Part shown: positions 7,569 through 16,382 of the stretch, one piece after another
Position numbering within the stretch: position 1 is the first letter of the stretch
Layout of the letters: each line of letters begins with the position of its first letter
DNA from: Sporosarcina sp. BP05
GTDB lineage: Bacteria; Bacillota; Bacilli; Bacillales_A; Planococcaceae
Reading direction: 5' to 3'
DNA length: 64,000 nt
Assembly (NCBI RefSeq): GCF_014282005.1
Contig: NZ_JACFTD010000001.1
Coordinates: forward strand, 310,001 to 374,000
Translations under genes and position numbers: made by a program
Notes under the pieces: generated by a model
What the model was told of the DNA's origin: nothing
Databases searched by the model: none
The model's input: only the letters and a program-made list of their open reading frames with translations

Positions 7569-8630
7569 TCACAAATCATCAAAGCCATTAAGATCGCTTG
7601 TTTTAACATACTGCCGTGAAGATTGTTCGAAGAAGTCGGTTTTTGTATCGTCGAAACTGTCGACATATGCGCGGATCCACTTCATTGGATTGTCAGTGTA
7701 CTCGGGATAAATTTCACTAAGTCCGAGCATGCGAAGCATTTTGTTCGCGCGATATTTCACATACCCTTCCATTTCGGCAAGGTCGATACCTTCAATATCT
7801 GCAAGTACATAACGGCTCCAGATGACTTCCTGTTCAACCGAATGTTTGAACTGATCGTAAATCCATTCCGTGAATTCATCTGTATTATAATTAGGATTTT
7901 CTGCAAGTGCTGCACGGAATATGTCACTAATTGCTTTACCATGTTGCAATTCATCACGATTAATATACGAAATCATTGTCGAAGTACCGACCATTTTCTG
8001 ATTGCGCGCGAGATTGTAGAAGAATGCAAACCCACTATAGAAAAATAGCCCTTCAAGCAGCGTCGTATAGACCATCGCTTTCAATGCTGATTCAATTGTC
8101 GGACGCTCGGCGAAGTCGTTGTAGACTTCTACAATGCGCTCATTCCGTTTTAACAGCACTTCGTCTGAGCGGCCCATTTCAAAGGAAGCCATTTGCTTAT
8201 TAAGTGTGGTAACCGATGAAAGTACATAAGCGTAACTGTGATTATGTTCACTTTCCTGATCGGCGATTGTAGCCATAATTGATTTAACAGAAGGATCGGT
8301 TGTGTAATCTGCCATTTTCAAAGCGATTGTCGTCTGTGGTCCGTCAAGTGTCGCGAGCAAGCCAATGATTTTAAGAAATGCGTCTTGTTCTGGCTTTGTC
8401 AGCGACGAGAATTGCTTGACGTCTTGTGTCATATCGACTTCATTCGCCGTCCAGAATAGTGAACGAATTTGTTGACGTAGTGTATAGAAATGCGGATGTG
8501 CGATGTCGTTCCAGTTGAGGATACCACTCGCTTCCCCACCGAAAATAGCCGTTGATTTGTTTGGATGTGCAGGTTCTAAGACCTTCACTCGTTTAAGTTT
8601 TTCCAATGTCTGATGACTCCCTTCGACCAT
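7569..8630 (-). CDS. nrdF: Class I ribonucleotide reductase small (radical) subunit
   Basis: Up to 353 residues. All metal ligands of the family are at the expected spacing: D96, E128, H131, E193, E227, H230 (numbered from the first ATG), with the radical tyrosine Y135 four residues after H131. It generates the radical used by NrdE to reduce ribonucleotides. The start is uncertain: ATG 8630 overlaps the flavodoxin gene by 46 bases and has a weak ribosome binding site; TTG 8606, ten bases after GGGAG, is a good alternative that would remove eight residues. Last gene of the nrd operon. Class Ia versus Ib cannot be settled from these residues alone. Confidence 0.92.
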   Translation of the reverse strand: MVEGSHQTLEKLKRVKVLEPAHPNKSTAIFGGEASGILNWNDIAHPHFYTLRQQIRSLFWTANEVDMTQDVKQFSSLTKPEQDAFLKIIGLLATLDGPQTTIALKMADYTTDPSVKSIMATIADQESEHNHSYAYVLSSVTTLNKQMASFEMGRSDEVLLKRNERIVEVYNDFAERPTIESALKAMVYTTLLEGLFFYSGFAFFYNLARNQKMVGTSTMISYINRDELQHGKAISDIFRAALAENPNYNTDEFTEWIYDQFKHSVEQEVIWSRYVLADIEGIDLAEMEGYVKYRANKMLRMLGLSEIYPEYTDNPMKWIRAYVDSFDDTKTDFFEQSSRQYVKTSDLNGFDDL

Positions 8631-9025
8631 TCAATTACTTTTTCTTGCTGTATGCCACGTGGGCTTTGTTCGATTTTAAGCGGCTCATAAGGGGATGCGT
8701 AAAACCGCGCTAACTTCACCGCTGCGTGGCAGAATAATGCATCGCCGCCAAATTGGGTATCACCCGTTCCGAAGACGTATACATTATCCGGTTTATACCC
8801 CACATCCGCTACAAAGTCTTTTACTTCGTCAGGCGTTGAGCCTTGCTCCCACGTGAATGACCCGAAGATCATCGCATCAAAATCGCGGGGGTTCGGAATG
8901 ACACCCCCACCGATTCGATACGTTGTAACAGCTATATTTTCTACAACTAACGTTTCTTCAATCATTTCCGCAACTTCCTGCGTGTTTCCGCTCCACGATG
9001 CGTAGACGATTAAGAATGACACCAT
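8585..9025 (-). CDS. Flavodoxin between nrdE and nrdF
   Basis: 146 residues of a bona fide flavodoxin: the FMN phosphate loop SWSGNT near residues 11-16 and the later segment GSFTWEQGSTPDEV plus FGTGDTQFGGDALF that wraps the isoalloxazine. It is not the classic NrdI of Bacillus, whose P-loop region differs, but it occupies the NrdI position in the operon and may deliver electrons or activate the NrdF cofactor. Its ATG overlaps the nrdE stop (GA-ATG-G) and its end overlaps nrdF, so all three are translationally coupled. Confidence 0.85.
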   Translation of the reverse strand: MVSFLIVYASWSGNTQEVAEMIEETLVVENIAVTTYRIGGGVIPNPRDFDAMIFGSFTWEQGSTPDEVKDFVADVGYKPDNVYVFGTGDTQFGGDALFCHAAVKLARFYASPYEPLKIEQSPRGIQQEKVIEWSKGVIRHWKNLNE

Positions 9026-11232
9026 TCACACTCTTCAATATCCGTCGCAGTTGAACGTGTATAGTACGTTGTTTTCATGCCAGACTTCCACGCTTGCAAA
9101 TGAAGTTCAAGCAGAACCGATGCGCGAATTGAATTCGGAACATAGATGTTGAATGAAATTGCTTGGTCAATATGGCGCTGTCTTGCTGCGTTTTGTTTGA
9201 TTGACCAACGTTGATCGACGATATAAGCGGAACGACGGTAAACGTCGTACGTGTTGTGATTAAGATCAGGTGCAACTACCGGAAGCTTATAATCTTTCTT
9301 TTCTTCATGATAAAACGGTTTGAAAACCGGATCGATTGATGCAGTTGATCCTGCGATAATAGACGTCGAGCTATTTGGTGCAATTGCCATCAAATAGCCA
9401 TTACGCATACCGTTTGTTGCAACATCAATGCGGAGTTCGCGCCATTCCTTCGAATCATAGTTCTTGTTTTCGAAATAAACGCCAGACTGCCATTCGGATC
9501 CTTCATATAATGGGTACGATCCTTTTTCAGCAGCTAGTTCCATTGAAGCTTTAATCGTCAAATAAGCGATCTTCTCATATAATTTATCAGCATAATCCAC
9601 TGCTTCATTTGATTCCCATTGAATGTTTTGCAGGGCAAGCAAATGGTGCCAGCCAAATGTCCCTAGACCGATTCCGCGGTAACGGGCGTTAGTACGCTGC
9701 GCTTGAACAACCGGTATTTTATTAAGATCGATAACGTTATCAAGCATGCGCACTTGAATTGTAATGAGTCTTTCTAAAACGCTTGCTGGAACTGCCCGTC
9801 CAAGGTTGATAGATGATAAGTTACAGACAACGAAATCGCCTGGTTTTGAACGCGTGACAACGATATCGTCTTCGAGCGTAACAGACTCGAATTCAGTCGC
9901 GCTCATATTTTGAGTGATTTCTGTACAAAGATTCGACGAATAAATCATGCCTTCATGTTTATTGGCATTCGCACGGTTTACTTCATCACGATAAAACATG
10001 TACGGTGTTCCCGTTTCCAATTGACTGCGCATAATCCGTTTCATAAGATCGATTGCAGGAACAATTTCACGGCTAAGCTCCGGATTATTGACACACTCTT
10101 CGTATTTCTCACGGAACGAACCCGCACCTTTTGTCTCATCGTAAAAGTCCTCTAGTGAATAGCCCATGATTGTCCGAACTTCATGCGGATCGAACAAATG
10201 CCAATCTCCACGTGCATCCACTTGTTCCATATAAATATCAGGAAGACAGACGCCCGTGAAAATATCATGTGCGCGCAAGCGGTCGTCTCCGTTGTTCAAT
10301 TTTAGGTCAAGGAACGTGAAAATATCTTTGTGCCAAACATCGAGATAAACGGCGATTGCACCTTGTCGCTGACCAAGTTGGTCAACGCTTACTGCCGTGT
10401 TGTTCAACTGTTTAATCCATGGAAGTACGCCACTTGAAGCGCCTTTAAATCCACGAATGGACGAGCCACGACTGCGGACTTTCCCCATGTAAACACCAAT
10501 GCCGCCACCGTACTTCGACAAGTTAGCGATATCCGTATTGCTGTCATAAATGCCTTGCAAAGAATCGTCGACCGTGTCGATAAAGCAACTTGACAACTGG
10601 CCATGTGGTTTTCCAGCATTCGACAACGTCGGTGTTGCAACCGTCATATAGAGGCTGCTCATCGCCCAGTATGATTCCGCCACTTTTTCAAGCCGGTTAG
10701 TTGTCTCGTCTTGCATCAATGTCATCGCGATGACAAGCCAGCGCTCTTGCGGAAGTTCAACCGATTGTTTGCTAAAGTCAACAGCGACATAACGGTCCAT
10801 AAGTGTTTTTAGTCCAATATATGTGAATAGCTTGTCCCGTTCTGGTTCTATTAGATTGCCAAGAGTGACAAGATCTTCCTTTGAATATTTCTCCGTTAGG
10901 ACAGGTGTATATAAACCTTCATTAACAAGAAGCGCAACGTTTTCCGCGAAGTCTGTATAAACCTTTGCGCCACGAAGCTTTTCTTGACGATTGTAAACGT
11001 CCCAGAGGTGGATACGTGCAGCAACAAACGTCCAATACGTTGTCGCCTCATCTAGATTGCTAAGCGATTCTAATGTCATCGCCTTCGCCCACTCCGACTC
11101 AGTCCCCTCAGCGTGTTTCTGTTGCCAGCGATCACTTGCAGTAATAAGGGGCATTATTTCCTTTGCTCCAAATTCACTTTGTAGTTTATCTAGTAACTGA
11201 TCAATGCCAGTCTTTATAGTTGTAGTTGTCAT
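9010..11232 (-). CDS. nrdE: Class I ribonucleotide reductase large (catalytic) subunit
   Basis: 740 residues. Catalytic residues can be read directly: redox pair C216 (QLSSCF) and C470 (DFVVCNLSS), thiyl-radical C436 within NLCTEI with N434 and E438, and the C-terminal shuttle C735-x2-C738 (CEWCHS). There is no obvious N-terminal ATP-cone, so activity-site dATP inhibition may be absent. It reduces nucleoside diphosphates to deoxynucleotides with NrdF. ATG 11232 has GGAGGAG upstream. The leader carries a cobalamin riboswitch, so expression should fall when B12 is plentiful, which implies a B12-dependent (class II) reductase elsewhere in the genome. Confidence 0.95.
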   Translation of the reverse strand: MTTTTIKTGIDQLLDKLQSEFGAKEIMPLITASDRWQQKHAEGTESEWAKAMTLESLSNLDEATTYWTFVAARIHLWDVYNRQEKLRGAKVYTDFAENVALLVNEGLYTPVLTEKYSKEDLVTLGNLIEPERDKLFTYIGLKTLMDRYVAVDFSKQSVELPQERWLVIAMTLMQDETTNRLEKVAESYWAMSSLYMTVATPTLSNAGKPHGQLSSCFIDTVDDSLQGIYDSNTDIANLSKYGGGIGVYMGKVRSRGSSIRGFKGASSGVLPWIKQLNNTAVSVDQLGQRQGAIAVYLDVWHKDIFTFLDLKLNNGDDRLRAHDIFTGVCLPDIYMEQVDARGDWHLFDPHEVRTIMGYSLEDFYDETKGAGSFREKYEECVNNPELSREIVPAIDLMKRIMRSQLETGTPYMFYRDEVNRANANKHEGMIYSSNLCTEITQNMSATEFESVTLEDDIVVTRSKPGDFVVCNLSSINLGRAVPASVLERLITIQVRMLDNVIDLNKIPVVQAQRTNARYRGIGLGTFGWHHLLALQNIQWESNEAVDYADKLYEKIAYLTIKASMELAAEKGSYPLYEGSEWQSGVYFENKNYDSKEWRELRIDVATNGMRNGYLMAIAPNSSTSIIAGSTASIDPVFKPFYHEEKKDYKLPVVAPDLNHNTYDVYRRSAYIVDQRWSIKQNAARQRHIDQAISFNIYVPNSIRASVLLELHLQAWKSGMKTTYYTRSTATDIEECEWCHS

Positions 11233-11304
11233 AATTATTGTCTCCTCCCATATGTAGATGAATCATGTGCAGACGCTCGCTATTTTACGTTTTTCAATAT
11301 AAAT

Positions 11305-11342
11305 GAGTGATAGCTTCACCTGTTTCGGTAGAGCCATCACTC
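11305..11342 (-). terminator. Terminator stem in the nrd leader (riboswitch expression platform)
   Basis: On the minus strand GAGTGATGGCT (11342-11332) pairs with AGCTATCACTC (11315-11305) and is followed by ATTTATATT. It lies between the cobalamin aptamer and nrdE and is the best candidate for the riboswitch-controlled stop. Confidence 0.6.
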
Positions 11343-11439
11343 ATGGGTTAGTTGTCGGAAACAAAATGGGGCCGCGGGTAATCTTCGAGTAAAGAAGGTA
11401 GACGGTATCCCGTTCGCTTCCACTCTCAACCCCCGAAGA

Positions 11440-11610
11440 AAGTGTTGCTTGACGATGAAAGGCAGGTCTCCTGGCTAGCGCTTCAATCTACCCACCTAGC
11501 CTTCCCATGGAGTTTTCCACAGTGGCTCATACGGCGGTCGTCGGCGCTTACAGTTGCGGGGGCAGCTCCGGTTTTTCCGGATTCCCTTTTAAACCAATAT
11601 CGGTACCATT
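11440..11610 (-). promoter_or_regulatory. Cobalamin riboswitch of the nrd operon
   Basis: On the minus strand, in order: AAAAGGGAATCCGG, GGAGCTGCCCCCGCAACTG, TGTAAGCG, GAGCCACTG, GGGAAGG, and the B12 box AGCCAGGAGACCTGCC (complement of 11461-11476). This is the full conserved core of the adenosylcobalamin-class aptamer. It starts just downstream of the NrdR boxes and about 210 bases before nrdE. Confidence 0.97.
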
Positions 11611-11620
11611 CTATCGTTCA

Positions 11621-11669
11621 ATACTATATGTTGTGTCTGTTTCTCTCTGTATACCCTAACATGTTGTGT
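11621..11669 (-). promoter_or_regulatory. Tandem NrdR boxes at the nrd promoter
   Basis: ATACTATATGTTGTGT (11621-11636) and CCCTAACATGTTGTGT (11654-11669) share the TGTTGTGT half and lie 33 bp apart, about three helical turns, the arrangement NrdR repressors use. Reading on the minus strand, TATAGT in the first box could serve as -10. They sit immediately upstream of the riboswitch. Confidence 0.7.
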
Positions 11670-11716
11670 TCTAGACGTAAATAGGTAGAAAATCCGCTTG
11701 TTCGACAATCAACAGC

Positions 11717-11733
11717 TTATCCACATATCCACA
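11717..11733 (+). promoter_or_regulatory. DnaA-box pair upstream of the nrd promoter
   Basis: TTATCCACA (11717-11725) is an exact DnaA box; ATATCCACA (11725-11733) differs at one base. DnaA is known to bind nrd promoters in other bacteria. Inference from match and position only. The rest of 11734-11950 shows no gene. Confidence 0.4.
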
Positions 11734-11952
11734 GTCATTCTCCCTAGTCGCTTTGACCGCCATCATCGTCATTGTTGCAGATGACGTGAAAGTTATGAAC
11801 AGTTTTTTAAAATCTATTTTTTTTTTGCATAATGCCTCTCTGATAGATCAAGCAGATCTCCCATGTCGTTTAATACTATATAATATGTTCTACACAGAAA
11901 CAGGAACACACTTCCAAACTATTCTAAACCATTAGTAATATCTGTCTTTTAG

Positions 11953-11981
11953 TTGACACTTAACCCTTCATTTGTTACATT
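11953..11981 (+). promoter_or_regulatory. Promoter of the argS T-box leader
   Basis: TTGACA (11953-11958), 17-base spacer, TACATT (11976-11981). The consensus -35 and spacing fit a sigma-A promoter with the start near 11988, just before the T-box. Confidence 0.6.
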
Positions 11982-11987
11982 CAATTA

Positions 11988-12216
11988 CAATATCTGTGAT
12001 GAAGAGAGTAGCAATCGATTCTATTTCAGCGAACTGGGGGCGGTGGGAGCCCAGTGAAGAATGCTTGTGAACCGCACTTCGGAGATGCTTTTCTGAAAGT
12101 TTTAGGAAAAGCCGGTGTCTCGCCGTTATGAGGAAGTGGCCCCTATACGGGCAATTTGAGTGGTACCGCGGAAGTAAGCTTTCGTCTCATTAATTTGAGA
12201 TGAGGGCTTTTTTTAC
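11988..12216 (+). promoter_or_regulatory. T-box leader (predicted arginine) of argS
   Basis: A roughly 220-base leader with stem I elements (GGCGGTGGGAGCCC), a likely specifier CGC (Arg codon, 12073-12075, in GAACCGCAC), the T-box sequence around 12158-12171 (GAGTGGTACCGCGG) and a terminator formed by AAGCTTTCGTCTCA (12176-12189) with TGAGATGAGGGCTT (12196-12209) and a T run. Uncharged tRNA-Arg would favour the antiterminator and turn on argS. Confidence 0.9.
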
Positions 12217-12252
12217 GTTTTTTTATGCCATCAACCAAAAGGAGAGTTGACA

Positions 12253-13917
12253 ATGAAAATGGATATCTTGCAAGTACTGCAACAATTTAGTTCGATTCCA
12301 TTGAATGAAAACATGCTTGAAAGGCCTGTCCATGCTCATTTAGGCGATTTGGCTCTACCATGCTTCCCGTTCGCAAAAGAACTTAGAAAATCACCTGTTG
12401 TTATTGCCGATGAAATTGCCCTGGCAATCAATCACCCGCTGATCCATAAAGCAGAAGCCGTCAACGGGTATGTGAATATCTTTCTGAACCGTTCTACGAT
12501 TACCAGTGCCCTACTGCAAAAAATTCTAGATCAATCCGCATCCTATGGTTCATCAAATGAAGGTAATAACGGGATTGTCACCATCGATTTGTCTTCCCCC
12601 AATATTGCAAAACCGTTTTCCATGGGGCATCTACGCTCCACTGTCATCGGGAATTCAATTGCACTATTACTTGAAAAGAATGGTTTCAAGACAGTGAAAA
12701 TCAATTACATCGGCGATTGGGGTACGCAGTTCGGCAAGTTGCTGACAGCCTACCAGAAATGGGGCGACGAACAAGAAGTGCAGCAAGCACCAATCCAGAC
12801 GCTGTTAAAGCTGTACATCCGTTTCCACGAAGAAGCGGAGCATAACGACTTCCTGAACGACGAAGGCAGAGCGGCATTCAAAGCCCTGGAAGACGGTGAT
12901 ACTGAAGCGCTAGCATTATGGAAGTGGTTCAAAACCGAATCCCTCAAGGAATTTCAACGCATTTATGATTTGCTGGGTATTACCTTTGATTCCTATAACG
13001 GCGAGGCCTACTACAATGACAAGATGGAACCAATCGTTAAAGAGTTGGCGGATAAAGGACTTTTAAAAGAATCGAATGGCGCACTTGTCGTTGAACTCGA
13101 TGAAGATATGCCGCCTTGTTTGATTATGAAGTCAGATGGAGCAACATTATATGCCACACGCGATTTAACCGCTGCAATCAATAGAAAAGAAACCTATGAT
13201 TTCGTGAAATCCCTCTACGTCGTTGGGAATGAACAAAGTCTCCACTTCACGCAATTCAAGCGAGTACTCAGTAAAATGGGCTACGAATGGGCAGACGATA
13301 TCCAACACATTCCTTTCGGTCTTATATTGAAAGCTGGAAAAAAGATGTCGACCCGCAAAGGAAAAATCGTCTTATTGGAACAAGTTCTGAATGAGGCGAT
13401 TTCGCTTGCACAGACAACAATCGAAACGAAGAATCCAAACTTGACTAATAAAGCAGAGGTTGCTGAAGCAATCGGTGTTGGAGCCATCATTTTCGGTGAT
13501 CTGAAGCAGCACCGCAAACACGACATCGAATTCAACTTAGAAACAATGCTCCAGACTGAAGGGTAAACCGGTCCTTACGTCCAATATGCTCACGCACGGG
13601 CCAAATCAGTGTTAAGGAAAGCTGGCGACATACAGCCGTATAGCGTGGATGAAGTAAATGATTTCGAATGGGAAATCATCCGAGCATTGGAAGAGTTCCC
13701 ACAGACAGTCAAGCGCGCTGCGGATGACTTAGACCCTTCCGTTATAGCAAAGTACGCAATCGACCTTGCTCAAACATTCAGCTCATTTTATGGTAATGTC
13801 AAAGTGCTTTCAGATGCAGATCACCTGTCGTACAGAATTGCGCTGATCACAAGTACCGCGATTGTCTTGAAAGAGGCTCTGAGATTATTAGGTATGAAGG
13901 CACCTGAGGAGATGTAA
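12253..13917 (+). pseudogene. argS: Arginyl-tRNA synthetase with an in-frame TAA
   Basis: Would encode 554 residues, the usual ArgRS length, but codon 438 (13564-13566) is TAA. The frame continues unbroken after it. The sequence reads METMLQTEG-stop-TGPYVQYAHARAK, where the family has EGETGPYxQY, so one GAA to TAA change explains it. Signature motifs are intact: SSPNIAKPFSMGHLRST (HIGH equivalent) and GKKMSTRKG (KMSKS equivalent). The stop removes the anticodon-binding domain. ATG 12253 is chosen over TTG 12247 because GGAGAG precedes it at proper spacing. SMGH at the HIGH site resembles lactic-acid-bacterial ArgRS, so this may be a second, T-box-controlled copy. A sequencing error is also possible. 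Confidence 0.85.
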
Positions 13918-13997
13918 TTGGTGTTATTTTCAGCGCATAAAAAAACTTACAACAATTAATTTCCGAAGCACTGAAGAAACAATGCCACAAAAATGAA

Positions 13998-14034
13998 GCC
14001 CTCATCTTATTCATTTAAGACGAGGGCCTTTTTT
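13998..14034 (+). terminator. Terminator after argS
   Basis: GCCCTCATCTTA (13998-14009) and TAAGACGAGGGC (14016-14027) pair, followed by CTTTTTT. It closely resembles the terminator of the T-box leader 1.8 kb upstream. Confidence 0.88.
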
Positions 14035-14123
14035 ATGCGGGGCAATGAAAAACAATGTCTTACAAATTTTGTCGAATAGCAACATGTTCATGTATAGGTT
14101 CGCGCTTTGATGTTGCCCTGTTT

Positions 14124-15464
14124 TCAGTTCTCGACTGATGATTGTTCTAGGGCATAGCGGTTCTTCATAAATGGTAGCCCTAAGTGGCCCCGTAACGTAT
14201 CAGCTTCATATTCCAAACGGAAAATCCCTCTTTCTTGAAGAATCGGTACGACTTTCTCTACAAAATCGGTCAATCCGCTAGGCAAATTGGCAATGAGCAT
14301 GAAACCATCTACTCCCCGCTTGTCGTACCATTCTTGAATAAGGTTTGCCACGTTCTCCGGCGTCCCGATGAACGGCGTACGCGGTGTAGCTTCCCGAAGT
14401 GCAACTTGGCGAAGCGTCAAGTTTTGTTCGCACGCCTCTCTTTTAATACGATCTGTATCACTTTGAAAACTATTTTCCCCTAAACCGTCTAGATTTGGAA
14501 ACGGCTGATCGAGTGGATAGTGCGAGAAATCATGATGTTCAAAAAGCCTGCCTAAAAAAGCAAGTGCTTGGTCAATCGTCACTAAATTAGCCAGCTCTTC
14601 GTATTTGCTTTCAGCCTCTTCGCTTGTATCGCCAATAATCGGACTGATTCCTTGCAAAACGATAAGATCATCTGGATTTCGACCAAGCCTAGCTGCCCTA
14701 CTTTTCACATCACGGTAGTAATCCTGCGCCTCTTCCAGCGACGTCATAATCGCAAAAACAGCATCCGCCTCCTTCGCTGAAAATGCTTTCCCATCCTCTG
14801 AAGAACCTGCCTGAAAAATAACGGGTTGACCTTGTTTTGACCGACTAATGTTCAATGGTCCTTGCACAGAAAAAAATTCACCTTGATGGTTCAGACGATG
14901 TAATTTATTGGGGTCAAAAAACGAACCCTTCTCTTTATCACGAATAAAAGCATCATCTTCCCATGAATCCCATAGCCCTTTCATCACTTCTACGAACTCC
15001 GACGCCATCCGATACCGATTTAGATGCTCCGGATGTTCTTCAATGCTTTTGCTGAAATTTAAAGCCGTTTTTTCAAGCCCAGTCGTCACAGCATTCCACC
15101 CTGCCCGTCCCCCACTGATCAGGTCGAGTGAAGCAATTTGACGCGCTGCTGAAAACGGTTCGCTATAAGTCGTCGACAATGTGCTAACCAATCCTATTTT
15201 CGATGTAATCGCGGCAAGTGCAGAAAGAACCGTCAGCGGCTCAAATCGGTTCAAATAATGTGGATTGGATTTTTCAGTAATGAATAAAGCATCAGCGATG
15301 AACACAAAATCAAATTTCCCTTGTTCAGATACTTGTGCCTGCTGTTTATAAAAATCAAAACTCACACTGGCATTAGATGGAATATCAGGATGCCTCCAGT
15401 CCGAAATCTTTTCTCCAACACCATGGATCATCGTTCCTAGCTTTAGTTGTCTTCGTGCTGCCAT
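14124..15464 (-). CDS. LLM-class flavin-dependent monooxygenase (NtaA/SnaA/DszA family)
   Basis: 446 residues, the usual size of this FMNH2-dependent oxygenase family. A TIM-barrel bacterial-luciferase fold is indicated by [12 protein letters not shown] (about 48-59), [14 protein letters not shown] (about 116-129) and the C-terminal [17 protein letters not shown]. Members oxidise aminopolycarboxylates, sulfonates or dibenzothiophene-type compounds with a separate flavin reductase; none is encoded nearby, so the substrate is open. ATG 15464 has GGAGAGAG upstream. Monocistronic, flanked by terminators. Confidence 0.88.
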   Translation of the reverse strand: MAARRQLKLGTMIHGVGEKISDWRHPDIPSNASVSFDFYKQQAQVSEQGKFDFVFIADALFITEKSNPHYLNRFEPLTVLSALAAITSKIGLVSTLSTTYSEPFSAARQIASLDLISGGRAGWNAVTTGLEKTALNFSKSIEEHPEHLNRYRMASEFVEVMKGLWDSWEDDAFIRDKEKGSFFDPNKLHRLNHQGEFFSVQGPLNISRSKQGQPVIFQAGSSEDGKAFSAKEADAVFAIMTSLEEAQDYYRDVKSRAARLGRNPDDLIVLQGISPIIGDTSEEAESKYEELANLVTIDQALAFLGRLFEHHDFSHYPLDQPFPNLDGLGENSFQSDTDRIKREACEQNLTLRQVALREATPRTPFIGTPENVANLIQEWYDKRGVDGFMLIANLPSGLTDFVEKVVPILQERGIFRLEYEADTLRGHLGLPFMKNRYALEQSSVEN

Positions 15465-15590
15465 CTATCTCTCTCCAATCCATTATTTTATTTGAAATGA
15501 AACGTCCCTTTTCAATTCCTCGAGAAAACGATATACACTCTTTACTTTTTATCATCTCATTAGTCTTGTCTAGTGACGAAATACTAACCA

Positions 15591-15628
15591 ACAAAAAACA
15601 AACATGAATCTACTTATTCACGTTTGTT
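15591..15628 (-). terminator. Terminator of the ECF/B12 operon
   Basis: AACAAACATGAAT (15597-15609) and ATTCACGTTTGTT (15616-15628) pair; the single imperfect pair is a G-U wobble only in the minus-strand RNA, which also has the T run (TTTTTTG) right after the stem. It therefore works for the operon ending at 15687. Confidence 0.8.
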
Positions 15629-15686
15629 TTTTTATATGAAAGTTTAAAGAGCCGCAACATTGTACGGTGCCAATTCCCAATCAACG

Positions 15687-16382
15687 TTATATGACAGCAT
15701 CCAACAATCCGTATTTTTTTTTGAAGCGTTGTAATATTTTTATCCAACTTGCGCCAAATACAACAAGGAAGAATACGTTCGATAATCCATGTGCGAGGTC
15801 GAAATAAATGCTAGCAACATAAATCCCAACAAATAAGTCCCATGTGAAATTCTCGAGGTTACTCACGATCATCCATATATTCATGAACCAGCCAAATAAA
15901 TAGCCCCATAGGAAACCGAACAAACACTTACCCCATATTTTCCCCATCCACCATGTATTGCGCAGCAAGCCTGCACTCATACCCATCATGCCCCACGCAT
16001 ACATTTGCCATGGCGTCCATGGACCTTGTCCGAGAAAAATATTGGAGACGACTGCAGCGACCGCCCCAACGATGAAGCCCGATTCTGCTCCAAAAACAAG
16101 ACCTACCATAATAATGACGAACGACGTTGGCTGAACACTTGGTAAGCCTGCAAAAGGAACACGACTTACAGCAGCAATCGCCGCCAACATCGCTAATAGT
16201 ACGATTTCTCGCACCGCTATTTCCCTGATTTCAAAACGGGCAAAGAACGGAAGCATAATGCACCCAATGATGACAAAGCTTACTAGTAGATAGGCATTAT
16301 ATTTAAAAAATGCGATGGATACGACTAACAAGACAAGGATGATAATTGAAACGACTGTTAAGTAACTACGGGAACGGGCCAT
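15687..16382 (-). CDS. ECF transporter S component, predicted for cobalamin
   Basis: 231 residues, with two N-terminal hydrophobic helices followed by the six-helix S-component core. The core has VQPTSFVIIMVGLVFG and GQGPWTPWQMYAWG, segments typical of S components in the corrinoid/CbrT-like group. S components give substrate specificity and hand the vitamin to the EcfT/EcfA motor. It overlaps the 3' end of the fused ATPase gene by 25 bases and is the last gene of the unit that begins under a cobalamin riboswitch, so B12 or a precursor is the likely substrate. Seen: topology and motif. Inferred: substrate. Confidence 0.82.
   Translation of the reverse strand: MARSRSYLTVVSIIILVLLVVSIAFFKYNAYLLVSFVIIGCIMLPFFARFEIREIAVREIVLLAMLAAIAAVSRVPFAGLPSVQPTSFVIIMVGLVFGAESGFIVGAVAAVVSNIFLGQGPWTPWQMYAWGMMGMSAGLLRNTWWMGKIWGKCLFGFLWGYLFGWFMNIWMIVSNLENFTWDLFVGIYVASIYFDLAHGLSNVFFLVVFGASWIKILQRFKKKYGLLDAVI

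Noticed and set aside
7382..7591. 69-codon plus-strand frame after the GNAT gene
   Set aside because: GTG start without a ribosome binding site, runs through the bidirectional terminator at 7532-7565 and shows no family pattern.
8585..9025. Calling the nrd flavodoxin NrdI
   Set aside because: The phosphate loop and later loops are of ordinary flavodoxin type and do not follow the NrdI of Bacillus; position alone is not enough.
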